Shown here piece after piece: positions 24,270 to 32,356 of a stretch of DNA of 40,325 nucleotides. Position numbers and translations under genes: made by a program. This DNA comes from Phycisphaerales bacterium (GTDB lineage Bacteria > Planctomycetota > Phycisphaerae > SM23-33 > FEN-1343), in NCBI GenBank assembly GCA_003171335.1, contig PMYD01000047.1:1-40325 (forward strand), given 5' to 3'. Positions within the stretch are counted from its first letter, which is position 1, and every line of letters starts with the position of its first letter. The notes under the pieces were generated by a model. It searched no databases, was not told the DNA's origin, and saw only the letters and a program-made list of their open reading frames with translations.

Positions 24270-27200
24270 TTACGGCGCGGCCGCCGGCGGCGAGGCCTGG
24301 GTGGCGGGCACGGGGGCCGCCTGCTGCACCGAGGGGATGCGCTGAACCAGAATGAACACCCGGCGCGCCTCCATCGGCGCGCTGGCGGGCTGCAAGCCGG
24401 CGGGCTGTAAGGATGACTCGTCCTGTCGCACGGGGCCGCCGAAATCCGGCCGGCCCTGGCGCAACGGTGCGGCTGTTTGAGACGGCGCGGCTGTCTGCAA
24501 TGGCGTCGCCGGCGCGGCTTGCGACTCGGCGATGGGCGCCATGGGAGTGGGCACTTGCTGAACGACGCCGGCGGCTGGCGGCGATGAATCCCTTCGGAAC
24601 GGAGAACTCTTCGCCAGGCGCTGCGGGGCCAAACCAAACGGGCTGGCCGCCGGCCGGCTAGTCGGCGAGCTGGCCGTCGAGGGGGCCAGTTGGTTCTGGG
24701 CAAGCGGCGGCGGCCACTGCCAGGCGGGCGCACCCGCCGGTCCGCTGCCGCTGGTGCCCAAGGCACCGCCGGATCCACCACCCTGCACGGGCGCCTGCAC
24801 GGCGGCCGCCGCCTCCTGCACGACCGTCGGACCGGCCAGGTCCTTCTGGATCTGCTGGATCTGGTCGACGATCTGCCGGGCCCGCGGCTCTTCGGAATAG
24901 AAGATGATGGTGTTGGTGTTCTGGTCCGCCTGCCGCGTGACAGCCACATTGGTGCGGGCCTGGGCCCGCTCTTCCTGCGAATCCGGCCGGTCGGCGCTGC
25001 CCTCGACGGCCACGCCGTTGCGGATGAGCACCGAATACACCTCGCTGTTCATGCCGTAATAGTTGGTCGTGCTGAGCGTGATGTTCTGGTCCCCGCGGCG
25101 CTGACCGGCCTGCCGCGGCTGGGATAACGTCTGGGCCGCCTGGGCGATCTGAAAATGCCTCTCCGCCTGTCCCGTCGGCATTGTGGCCGGCACCCCGGAC
25201 GTCGTGTTTGACGACGCGCTGAAGGCATAGGTATTGGCCACATATCCCATGGCCTGTGACGGGGAGCCGGCGCCGCTGACAGGCGCTGAGGGCGCCGCGC
25301 CCTTTGCAAACAATTGTTCGCCAGACCTGGCCGGCGGCTCTGCACCGTTAACCGGCGCGGCTGTCTGCGAGGGCACGCCACCTTTGCCCAAGTGGGATGG
25401 TACCTGTGCCACGTCGTATCGGTCAGTCGGCAGGGATGTCCCGGGTTGGGACTTCGCCTCAACGTCGGATGGCGCGGACTTGGCGTTGGTGAACGCGAAC
25501 GAGGATTTCTCACTCGTGTCCCGAGCGACGGGCGCTGCTGGCGCGGGAGCGGGCGCGACCGGCGCGGCGGTCTCCGTCGGGGATGGCGGCGGCGGCAAAG
25601 GCGCGGCCGCCACGGCGGCAGGAGGCGGAACCTCGATCTTCGTAGCCGGCGGCGGCGCAGGCTCGGCCGCCACGACAGCCGGCGGCGGAAGTTCGGCCTT
25701 CGCTTTCATCGCTGGCGCAGGCGCGGCCGCCAGGGGCCCAGGCGCCGGTTCGGGCTGCTTGGCCGCCGGTGCTGAGGCCGCCGACGGTATGGCAGCAACG
25801 ACCTCAGGGGCCGGCGCGGCCGGCAGGGTCGCCGCGGCGGCAACGGCCGCCGCATCGCGCAATTCGTGATTTACCGCCGAGGCCGGCACACCTGCCGCCA
25901 CGTTCCCACCGACGACGAATTGCCCGGCCGTAGTGCCTGTTTGCGAGTTTTCCGCGGTATTGGCGGCGATGGCGGCCGGCGTTGGTGCGGGTGCTGGATT
26001 GACAAGTTCAATAGCCGGCGGCGGCAGATTCACCGCATCGCCGGCCACAGAGGCTGGAGCGGACGGCGGAGCATTGGCCGCCACGACAGGCGGCCGGGCC
26101 GACGCGGGCGGTGAAGTCTGCGCGGGCGGCGGAGCATTGGCCGCCACAACAGGCGGCGTGGCCGCTGCGGCCGGTGATGCTGTCGCGAGCGACGGGGCGG
26201 GTGCCGGCGGCGGAGTGGCCGCATTGATGGCCAATGCGTGCGCCGACGAATCTTCTTCCCTGGCAGGCGCGGATGCCATCACGGGGCGGGTTTGATTGAT
26301 CGTGGCCGACCACGCTTGCTTGCCCCTCATCGCCGGTTCGATGGGCTGCTCGGCAGTTGTCACAGGAGCGGCCTTGGCGAACACGGCCACTGCCGGCGGC
26401 GCCTGCTGGGGCGCGGTGGCCGTTGCTTGCCGTGCTTCGGCAATGGCAAGCGGCATCGCCGGTGGCACCTGCTGGGGCAAGGTCGCCGGCGAGGGTGGTG
26501 CCTCGGCAATGGCGGGCGGCGTCGCCATCGTTGCCGTGGGGGCTAGCCGTCTATTCACCGCCGTCGCCAATTCAGTCTGTCGTGCATCCTGACCGACAGG
26601 GAGTGCTTTCTTGTCAGCGGCGGCCAGCACATCATCCGCGCTCTTGGCCACTTGGGTCCGCCCGGAATCATGTGCGACTTCGGGTGCGGCCGTCATCGCC
26701 TTACCGGCCAGCACGGGCGCAGGTGCCGCCTGTGCGGCCGGGGATGCTGCCGTGGCAGGCGCGGCGGCCACCTCCTGTATTGGCGCAGCCTGTTGTTCCC
26801 GAGGCGTGGGCTGCCCCTTCCCAAACATCGCGGGTGCAGGTGCCGCCTGGGCGAGCGGAGATGCTGCCGTCGCGGGCGCAGCGGACACCTCTTGTATTGG
26901 TGCAGCTTGTTGTTCCCGGGGTGCGGGCAGGGCCTTATTACCGGCCAGCACGGGCGCAGGTGCCGCCTGGGCGGCAGGCAAGCCTACCGTGGCCGGTGCG
27001 GGCGCGGCGGCCACCTGTTGGACTGGCGCCGCTTCTGCCGGCGCACGTTCCTGGTCCATTTCCCCCAGCCGCCCCTGAGCCAGGGCCGGCCCCGACGGCA
27101 TCGCCGTCAGTGGCGCGGGCTTCACCAGCATGGTGCCCACCGGCCGGGCGGTCTCCGCGTTCTGCGTCGCGAGCAACTCGTTCTGTGGCCGCAGAGCCGC

Positions 27201-27794
27201 CACGGGGGCATCGGGCGGCGTGACGGCCTCGCGCGCTGAGCGTGAGGCTTCCGTCCGCAGAGGCTCAAGCCGATGCGCAGCGTGTGAACTGTCAGCGGTC
27301 CTGGCCGCCGCACCGCCCTCGGTAGAGGCGGAACTCGGCGTCAGGCGGTCGGATTCCCCCCCGGCCGGCTCGCTCAGGTCGCGGGCCAGTTCAGTTGTTC
27401 GCGAAGGCGCGCTGGGCGTCAGACCATCCATGCCTCCGTTCCGCATGATGGCCAGGAAATGCGCCCCCAGGCCCACGCCCACGACCAGCACGGCGGCGGC
27501 GGCCACATACTTTATCCAACCCAGCGAACGGCCCGGTACGGCATGTTCACCCCGGCGGAGCAGCCGGTCGCGCTCCAGGCGGGCCAGCACGTTTTCCGCC
27601 AGGTCGGCCGGGGCCTGCTCACGCGGCAGCGAGCCGACCAGCTCGCGCGTGGCCGAAAGCCAGTCGAGCTGCGCCCGCAGGGCCGGATTCTCGCGCAAGG
27701 CCTCTTCCACGCGCTCAAGCTGGCGCGGCGTGAGCTGCCCGTCCAAGTAGGCGGAGAGCTGTGTGGCCAGAAATGATTCTTCGTTTTCCTTCAT
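24270..27794 (-). CDS. Giant anti-sigma-like membrane protein with Pro/Ala-rich periplasmic arm
   Basis: 1174 residues. Residues 1-78 form an anti-sigma domain like those of zf-HC2 proteins (LSAYLDGQLTPRQLERVEEALRENP) but without the HxxxCxxC zinc motif. A single membrane helix follows (about 95-116). Residues about 120-875 are low-complexity Ala/Pro with internal repeats (see 26690-27015). A folded-looking block (about 878-988) contains NITLSTTNYYGMNSEVYSVL and a helical end, ARQIVDQIQQIQKDL. The tail holds ARRVFILVQRI. The ATG overlaps the sigma gene stop (ATGA), as in sigma/anti-sigma pairs. The cytoplasmic N-terminus should hold the sigma factor; the long arm may reach through the periplasm. 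Function of the C-terminal block unknown. Confidence 0.85.
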   Translation of the reverse strand: MKENEESFLATQLSAYLDGQLTPRQLERVEEALRENPALRAQLDWLSATRELVGSLPREQAPADLAENVLARLERDRLLRRGEHAVPGRSLGWIKYVAAAAVLVVGVGLGAHFLAIMRNGGMDGLTPSAPSRTTELARDLSEPAGGESDRLTPSSASTEGGAAARTADSSHAAHRLEPLRTEASRSAREAVTPPDAPVAALRPQNELLATQNAETARPVGTMLVKPAPLTAMPSGPALAQGRLGEMDQERAPAEAAPVQQVAAAPAPATVGLPAAQAAPAPVLAGNKALPAPREQQAAPIQEVSAAPATAASPLAQAAPAPAMFGKGQPTPREQQAAPIQEVAAAPATAASPAAQAAPAPVLAGKAMTAAPEVAHDSGRTQVAKSADDVLAAADKKALPVGQDARQTELATAVNRRLAPTATMATPPAIAEAPPSPATLPQQVPPAMPLAIAEARQATATAPQQAPPAVAVFAKAAPVTTAEQPIEPAMRGKQAWSATINQTRPVMASAPAREEDSSAHALAINAATPPPAPAPSLATASPAAAATPPVVAANAPPPAQTSPPASARPPVVAANAPPSAPASVAGDAVNLPPPAIELVNPAPAPTPAAIAANTAENSQTGTTAGQFVVGGNVAAGVPASAVNHELRDAAAVAAAATLPAAPAPEVVAAIPSAASAPAAKQPEPAPGPLAAAPAPAMKAKAELPPPAVVAAEPAPPPATKIEVPPPAAVAAAPLPPPPSPTETAAPVAPAPAPAAPVARDTSEKSSFAFTNAKSAPSDVEAKSQPGTSLPTDRYDVAQVPSHLGKGGVPSQTAAPVNGAEPPARSGEQLFAKGAAPSAPVSGAGSPSQAMGYVANTYAFSASSNTTSGVPATMPTGQAERHFQIAQAAQTLSQPRQAGQRRGDQNITLSTTNYYGMNSEVYSVLIRNGVAVEGSADRPDSQEERAQARTNVAVTRQADQNTNTIIFYSEEPRARQIVDQIQQIQKDLAGPTVVQEAAAAVQAPVQGGGSGGALGTSGSGPAGAPAWQWPPPLAQNQLAPSTASSPTSRPAASPFGLAPQRLAKSSPFRRDSSPPAAGVVQQVPTPMAPIAESQAAPATPLQTAAPSQTAAPLRQGRPDFGGPVRQDESSLQPAGLQPASAPMEARRVFILVQRIPSVQQAAPVPATQASPPAAAP
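26690..27015 (-). repeat. Tandem coding repeat of about 39 residues in the anti-sigma protein
   Basis: About three copies of a unit near 118 bp encode PREQQAAPIQEV, AAAPATAASP, AQAAPAPVLAGK with small differences. The TGTTGTTCCCGRGG phrase recurs at about 26789 and 26907, and GCAGGTGCCGCCTG at about 26709, 26835 and 26957. This shows expansion by slippage or recombination within the low-complexity arm. Confidence 0.7.
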
Positions 27795-28423
27795 TCCGTC
27801 TTCACATCCACGATGCCCGCCAACTTCTCGCGGAGCATGCACCGCGCCCGGTGCAGGCGGCTCTTGACCGTGCCCACCGGCACGGCCAGAACGGCGGCGA
27901 TTTGGTCGTAGTCCATTTCCTCGATGTCGCGCAACACGATCGCGACTCGGTGTTCATCGTCCAGGGCGTCCAGCGCCTCCAGCACCCGGCGGTGCGCCTC
28001 GCCATCCATCGCCTGTCGGGCCGGGTCGGCCGCCGCACGCAGCGGGCCAGCGGCCTGGGCCATCTGCCCATCGCCCAGCTCCGGGTCGTTCGACAGCGAG
28101 GTGAACCGCACCCGGCTGGCACGCCTCCGCCGGCTGAGCGTCAGGTTCACCGCGATCCGGAACAGCCAGGTGTAAAACTGACTCTGACCGCGGAATGTCT
28201 CCAACCGCTGGAGCACGCGGACGAAGGCCTCCTGGCACAGGTCGGCGGCCTCTTCCCGTTCGCCGCAGATTCGCAGGATGGCGTTATAAAGCCGGTCCTG
28301 GTACTTGGCGATCAGGGAGCCGAAGGCCTCCATCCGTCCCTTGCGGCAGGCGGCGATCAGCGCCGCATCCTCAAAGGCTACGGGCCCGGAGGGCTCTCCA
28401 TTCGTGTGCTCTACTGTTGCCAC
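27791..28423 (-). CDS. ECF-type RNA polymerase sigma factor
   Basis: A 210-residue ECF sigma factor. Region 2 spans about 25-95 (FGSLIAKYQDRLYNAILRI, ADLCQEAFVRVLQRL, FYTWLFRIAVNLTLSRRRR) and region 4 about 140-200 (LDDEHRVAIVLRDIEEMDYDQIAAVLAVPVGTVKSRLHRAR), with a 35-residue linker. It would direct polymerase to a small regulon when released from the membrane anti-sigma protein encoded next. The start is a GTG at 28423 without a Shine-Dalgarno sequence. Its stop overlaps the anti-sigma start by 4 bp (ATGA). Confidence 0.95.
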   Translation of the reverse strand: MATVEHTNGEPSGPVAFEDAALIAACRKGRMEAFGSLIAKYQDRLYNAILRICGEREEAADLCQEAFVRVLQRLETFRGQSQFYTWLFRIAVNLTLSRRRRASRVRFTSLSNDPELGDGQMAQAAGPLRAAADPARQAMDGEAHRRVLEALDALDDEHRVAIVLRDIEEMDYDQIAAVLAVPVGTVKSRLHRARCMLREKLAGIVDVKTE

Positions 28424-28429
28424 CCTATT

Positions 28430-28455
28430 GGACGCTCATTGACGGCTGCGGTTCC
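28430..28455 (-). promoter_or_regulatory. Possible autoregulatory ECF promoter
   Basis: On the minus strand, GGAACC (28455-28450), a 15-bp spacer and CGTCC (28434-28430). This resembles the GGAAC/CGTC pattern of many ECF sigma promoters. Start of transcription would fall at or beside the GTG at 28423. Short motifs, so a chance match is possible. Confidence 0.4.
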
Positions 28456-28546
28456 GAACCTCGCCAATAAAACAGATCCTGCCGCTCGCCGGTCGAACGG
28501 CATTCCGGTATTGACGGTGTCGGTTCTGATACGTTGCGCGGCCGCC

Positions 28547-28603
28547 GCCGGTTTGCCGGCCGCGCAAAGAGCGTACTATATCCGCCGGCCGCCAAACCGG
28601 CAA
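28547..28603 (-). promoter_or_regulatory. Housekeeping promoter embedded in a hairpin, upstream of the sigma gene
   Basis: TTGCCG (28603-28598), 17 bp and TATAGT (28580-28575) on the minus strand form a fair sigma70 promoter. The -35 lies in the right arm of a 16-bp inverted repeat (28547-28562 with 28586-28601, one mismatch) and the -10 in its loop. Leader to the sigma gene would be about 145 nt. Confidence 0.45.
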
Positions 28604-28680
28604 CGAGATGAACAACTACATTGGCGGCCCAATGCGACCGAACTTTCTGGCAGGTACGTAATCGGCCCTGCCGGCTGGCA

Positions 28681-28946
28681 TTCAACTGGTGAAATTCACC
28701 AGTTGGGGCCGCCCTGCCGGGACTGGGGTTAAATCCCTCGCCTGCCAGGAGGACGTTCAACTGCGGAAATTCCGCAGTTGAGGCCGGGGTGACGGGGCTG
28801 CAATCAGACCCCTTGGCGGCCGGCAGAGCGTTCAACTGGTGAAATTCGCCAGTTGGGGGAAATACACCCTGGGCCGCGGAATAGAGGCGTAAGTCACCGA
28901 GTGCGCTGGGCCGGCGGGCATTCAACTGCGGAAATTCCGCAGTTGA
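28681..28946. repeat. Four alternating TTCAACTG...CAGTTG palindromes
   Basis: Two types alternate. Type A has arms CAACTGGTGAA (28683-28705 and 28833-28855). Type B has arms TCAACTGCGGAA (28757-28781 and 28922-28946). Each has a central A. Starts are 75, 75 and 90 bp apart. A 209-codon frame on the minus strand reads through them but has no other coding signs. REP-type cluster. Confidence 0.85.
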
Positions 28947-29258
28947 GGCCGCAGACATTGGCCCCGACCAGCCCAGGGGGCAGCTCAAGCGGCCTGAGAA
29001 GAAGAACTCATAATTAACGCCGCAGCAGCAGTTTGGCATTGAAACACTCGACAAAACCGAACGATCATGTTAGACGCAACAGCCAACTTGGCAGGCCTAA
29101 CCTAATTAACGTTTCAAAAACCGCAATTTCAATACTAACATCACTGGCATCTACTAAAGACACGGCTCCCGATGGATAGTTAGATATTTTATCCGCTTTT
29201 TTCTGCCTGTCAAGCGGATTCTTCCAGCGGTGGAGGTTGCACCCCCCTGATGGTGACT
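28947..29258. other. AT-richer gene-free spacer
   Basis: Apart from a short GC-rich piece up to about 29000, this stretch is AT-rich. I see no gene: the 86-codon frame on the minus strand (29325-29065) starts inside the MITE and has no ribosome-binding site or known motif. Confidence 0.4.
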
Positions 29259-29302
29259 TAAGTGTTACACTCATCATCAATTGATGAAGGCTGTAACACT
29301 TA
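29259..29302. promoter_or_regulatory. 44-bp perfect dyad, operator-like
   Basis: TAAGTGTTACA (29259-29269) and TGTAACACTTA (29292-29302) are perfect 11-bp inverted arms. Between them lies a second perfect palindrome, TCATCAATTGATGA (29274-29287). It lies upstream of the catabolic cluster and abuts the MITE. It could be a regulator site or a terminal hairpin. Confidence 0.5.
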
Positions 29303-29441
29303 GAACGTGTATGAAAACGTAGCATGGGCGTCTCACCCGTGGTGACATGGGGAAGAACTGCCGGATCACGGCCAAGATGGCCGTGCTACTCACGGGCGAG
29401 ACGCCCGTGCTACGATCGGAGGCGGTTTTCATACACGTTCT
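29302..29441. mobile_element. 140-bp MITE with 17-bp inverted ends (AGAACGTGTATGAAAAC)
   Basis: The left end AGAACGTGTATGAAAAC (29302-29318) and the right end (29425-29441) are perfect inverted repeats. The interior carries the CACGGGCGAGACGCCCGTG and CACGGCCAAGATGGCCGTG hairpins known from 19161 and 31509. A second left end with the same sequence and flanking GTAGCATGGGCG lies at 40265, cut by the window edge. No transposase is in the window. Confidence 0.85.
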
Positions 29442-29612
29442 TAGTGACAATGAAGTGACTAGCGGCAAGACGGGAAGAATTCTGCCCCCTCCAGGAGAAA
29501 CGTGGTCGATCGCTCATCTCCATGCCAACGCAACGATTGCGGCCGACCTGATAGGCGGATATAGTCCTCTGGCTGAAGAACACTTTGTGGATCCCGCGCG
29601 AGAGGTCGAATA

Positions 29613-31508
29613 ATGGCGCGGGCTATGGAGAGAGAGATGTTGAAACTCGAGAACGCTCGTCTGCTCCTGGCGGTCAGCCCCGACGGCATGGATGTGGTCC
29701 TGGAAGACAAGACCCGCCGCTGCCGCTGGCGGCTGGATAACGCCCGCCGCGAATACCGGCTGGCCGCCCCCACGCGCGGCGCTGCCATCCCCCTGCCGGC
29801 CCCCAGCGTGGCGCAGGGGAAGGATGTCATCACCCTTCGCCACGCGCTGGCCGCCGGCGGGACCATCAGCTACGAGTGGCGACTCGCCGCCGACTGCGCC
29901 GAGATTCGCCTCACCTGCGATGCGCCCGATGTGGGCAACATCGCCCTGCCCGGCATGATGCTGCCCGAGCAAGGCGCGTGGGATGTGGCCGTGCCCATCC
30001 TCCAGGGCCTGCTCATGCACGGCCCGGCCGCCCCGTGGGAGGCGATAGCCAAACACGGCGGGCACACCAACTTCTCGATGGCCATGGGCGGCATGCTGGC
30101 GGATAAGGCCGGCCTGCTCATCGTGCACGACAGCCCGTGCAACTGGTGGGGCGTGTACGGCCAGGATGCGCGCGGGCCGATCTTCCATTTCGAGCACTTC
30201 GTCTGCCCCGTCGACGGCTGGCGCGGCGCCACCGTGCGGCTGTACCCCTGCGCGGCCGACCTGACCAGCCTGTGCAAGGCGTATCGCGGCGTGCTCAAGG
30301 GCCGCGGCCAGTTCGTGAGCTGGAAGGAGAAGCTGGCGGCAAAACCCATGCTGGCCGACCTGTTCGGCGGCATGATGACGTTCGTGGGCTACAACCAGAG
30401 CAAGGACACCGACTACGTCGGCTGCACGCGCCAGCTCAAGAAACTTGGCTTCGACACACTCTTCCTGTACCCCCTGCGGCTGTGCCACTGGTCGATGAAC
30501 TTACAGATGGGCGGGGACACGCCCATCTGGCGCAGCGATGAGGAGCTGTCAGCGCTCAAAGCGATTCCCGGCGTGCACCTGTCGCCCTGGTTGTGGATGG
30601 TCGAAAGCCTCCAGAGCGCCGGGCCGCAGATGCAGGCTCTCTACCGCCGGCATAGCAACGGCGAGCCCGTGGCCGGCTGGCAGATGGACGACAACACCTA
30701 TTACCGCGTCTGCTCGCCCTACCAGATCGAGCCCGTCCAGAAGCGCATGGCCACCGACATGGCGGCGATGGACTGGGTGCATTTCGACGTCAGCTCCAAC
30801 CAGCCCACGCCGCCGTGCTTCAGCCGCGAGCACGCCCTGCATGGCAACAAGCCCATCGGCCCGCTGGACGACATGAAAAACGTCCGCCAGTTGCTCAGCC
30901 CCCAGACCATGGGGCAGCGGATCATCTCCAGCGAGGGCTTTTCCGATTTTTACGCCACGGCCTACGACATCGGCTCGACCAAGTTCATGCCGGCCGCCGG
31001 CTGCGACGGCTCGCGCGTGCCCGTGCCCATGACCATGCTGGTGCTGCACGATTCGTGCGTGCACGACTGGTGGGAGGTGGAGAATTACAACCTGGTACCC
31101 GGCTTCGGCACGGGGAACATGCGCAACGGCCTGGGCCGCTACGGCTCGGGACTGCCGCATCTCAAGGCCGCCATCGATGCCCTGATGGGCTGCCCGCCCA
31201 ACGTCTTCCCCTTCGGCCGCATGTACGCCTGGGTCGACAAGGTGTGCGGCAAGACCTACTCGTTCCAGATTCGCCTGGAAGATGCCCCCGTGCAGGAAGC
31301 CCTGGCCGCCGCCTTGCCCGTGGCCAAACTGCACAAGCGCACCGGCCCGTGCGAGCTGATGAGCGTCGAATTCCTTTCCGATGACCGGCTGGTGCAGCGG
31401 ACGACGTTCTCCGACGGCACGCGCGTCGTGGCCAACCTGAGCGATGTGAGCAAGGATGTCCCCGGCGTCGGGCCGATGGCCGGCCAGAGCTGGAAGGAGA
31501 TGAAGTAG
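29613..31508 (+). CDS. Putative glycoside hydrolase, TIM-barrel type
   Basis: A 631-residue protein without a signal peptide. The N-terminal 200 residues look like a beta-sandwich (YEWRLAADCAEIRLTCDAP). The central part has the look of a TIM barrel in large glycosidases: KLGFDTLFLYPLRL, HLSPWLWMVES, GWQMDDNTYYRVC, WVHFDVSSNQPTPP and IISSEGFSDFY, with acidic residues at strand ends (Asp in QMDD and HFDV, Glu in SSEG) as candidate catalytic groups. This resembles DUF5696/GH101-like proteins, but I cannot name the family or the bond cleaved. The ATG at 29613 has GAGAGG 7 bp upstream. It opens the eight-gene catabolic cluster. Confidence 0.75.
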   Translation: MARAMEREMLKLENARLLLAVSPDGMDVVLEDKTRRCRWRLDNARREYRLAAPTRGAAIPLPAPSVAQGKDVITLRHALAAGGTISYEWRLAADCAEIRLTCDAPDVGNIALPGMMLPEQGAWDVAVPILQGLLMHGPAAPWEAIAKHGGHTNFSMAMGGMLADKAGLLIVHDSPCNWWGVYGQDARGPIFHFEHFVCPVDGWRGATVRLYPCAADLTSLCKAYRGVLKGRGQFVSWKEKLAAKPMLADLFGGMMTFVGYNQSKDTDYVGCTRQLKKLGFDTLFLYPLRLCHWSMNLQMGGDTPIWRSDEELSALKAIPGVHLSPWLWMVESLQSAGPQMQALYRRHSNGEPVAGWQMDDNTYYRVCSPYQIEPVQKRMATDMAAMDWVHFDVSSNQPTPPCFSREHALHGNKPIGPLDDMKNVRQLLSPQTMGQRIISSEGFSDFYATAYDIGSTKFMPAAGCDGSRVPVPMTMLVLHDSCVHDWWEVENYNLVPGFGTGNMRNGLGRYGSGLPHLKAAIDALMGCPPNVFPFGRMYAWVDKVCGKTYSFQIRLEDAPVQEALAAALPVAKLHKRTGPCELMSVEFLSDDRLVQRTTFSDGTRVVANLSDVSKDVPGVGPMAGQSWKEMK

Positions 31509-31618
31509 CACGGGCATCTTGCCCGTGAGTCGCACGGCCATCTTGGCCGTGATCCGGCTGTTTCTTCTTTATGCCACGGGCGAGACGCCCGTGGTACTCA
31601 TGGGCGAGACGCCCATGC
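31509..31618. repeat. Four-hairpin CACGGGCG element after the glycosidase gene
   Basis: Four hairpins in a row: CACGGGCATCTTGCCCGTG (31509-31527), CACGGCCATCTTGGCCGTG (31533-31551), CCACGGGCGAGACGCCCGTGG (31574-31594, shown here in part as its arms CCACGGGCG/CGCCCGTGG) and CATGGGCGAGACGCCCATG (31600-31618). The first begins at the stop codon of the glycosidase gene and the last ends 22 bp before the next start. Confidence 0.9.
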
Positions 31619-31640
31619 CACGCTTTAGGAGCAACCGCCC

Positions 31641-32348
31641 GTGAACGTTGTGTCCATCATGGCCCACCAGGACGACGAGATGCGCTGCCTGGGCACGATG
31701 CTGCGCTGCCAGGCGCGCGGCGATAGGTTGGGCTTCATCTGCCTGACCGACGGCTCCAAGGGCCTGGTCGATCGCCCCCACCTGGACCGCCCCGCCGCCG
31801 CCGAGGTGCGGCGCAAGGAGATGGCCGCCCTGGCCCAGGCCGTCGGCGCCGGCTACACCTGCCTCGCTGAGCCGGATGAGTACCTGTACGACACGCCGGC
31901 GCTTCGCGACTCGCTCATCGAGGCCATCCGCCAGGCGGCGGCCGATGTGATCTTCACCCACTTCGACCCCGACTACAACGCCGACCACGTGGCCACGCAC
32001 CACCTGCTCCGCCACTGCGCCATGCAGTCCGTGCTGCCGGTGATTCCCACCGCCACGGCGCCGCTGAAGAACCACCCGGCGATCTTCTGCGTCGAGCCGC
32101 ACGGGGCGTTCGCGTTTACGCCCACGCATTTTGTGGACATCACCGGCGTGATCGACCGCAAGATCGAGCTGCTGCGGCTGCACGAATCGCAGGAGGCGGC
32201 CATGCAGCAGGCCGTGGGCTGGGGCTTCGACCAACTCGTGCGCGTGCCCGATGGGTATTGGGGCCAGAAAGCCGGCTGCCGCTACGCCGAATGCTTCGTG
32301 CCGATGCAATCGCGCGGGGCGATCAAGCCTTTTAGCGTGCTGCCATAG
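31641..32348 (+). CDS. PIG-L family deacetylase
   Basis: A 235-residue PIG-L/LmbE protein, shorter than the one at 10367 and with only the core domain. The zinc site AHQDDE (residues 8-13) and the downstream DPDYNADHVATHHL carry the ligands. Members remove N-acetyl groups from amino sugars or related glycosides. The start is a GTG at 31641 with AGGAG 9 bp upstream. The next gene (GNAT) follows after 8 bp, so the pair is one transcript. A deacetylase beside an acetyltransferase suggests handling of an N-acetylated sugar in this cluster. Confidence 0.92.
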   Translation: MNVVSIMAHQDDEMRCLGTMLRCQARGDRLGFICLTDGSKGLVDRPHLDRPAAAEVRRKEMAALAQAVGAGYTCLAEPDEYLYDTPALRDSLIEAIRQAAADVIFTHFDPDYNADHVATHHLLRHCAMQSVLPVIPTATAPLKNHPAIFCVEPHGAFAFTPTHFVDITGVIDRKIELLRLHESQEAAMQQAVGWGFDQLVRVPDGYWGQKAGCRYAECFVPMQSRGAIKPFSVLP

Positions 32349-32356
32349 GGGTGAAC

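Noticed and set aside
28681..28946. CRISPR array
   Set aside because: Repeats are two alternating palindromes, spacing is 75-90 bp, and no cas gene is near.
28425..29054. A 209-codon minus-strand frame containing PTGEFHQLN and STAEFPQLN repeats
   Set aside because: The repeats come from the palindromic DNA elements, no ribosome-binding site is seen, and the rest of the sequence is not protein-like.
29065..29325. An 86-codon minus-strand gene
   Set aside because: It starts inside the MITE, has no ribosome-binding site and no recognisable motif.
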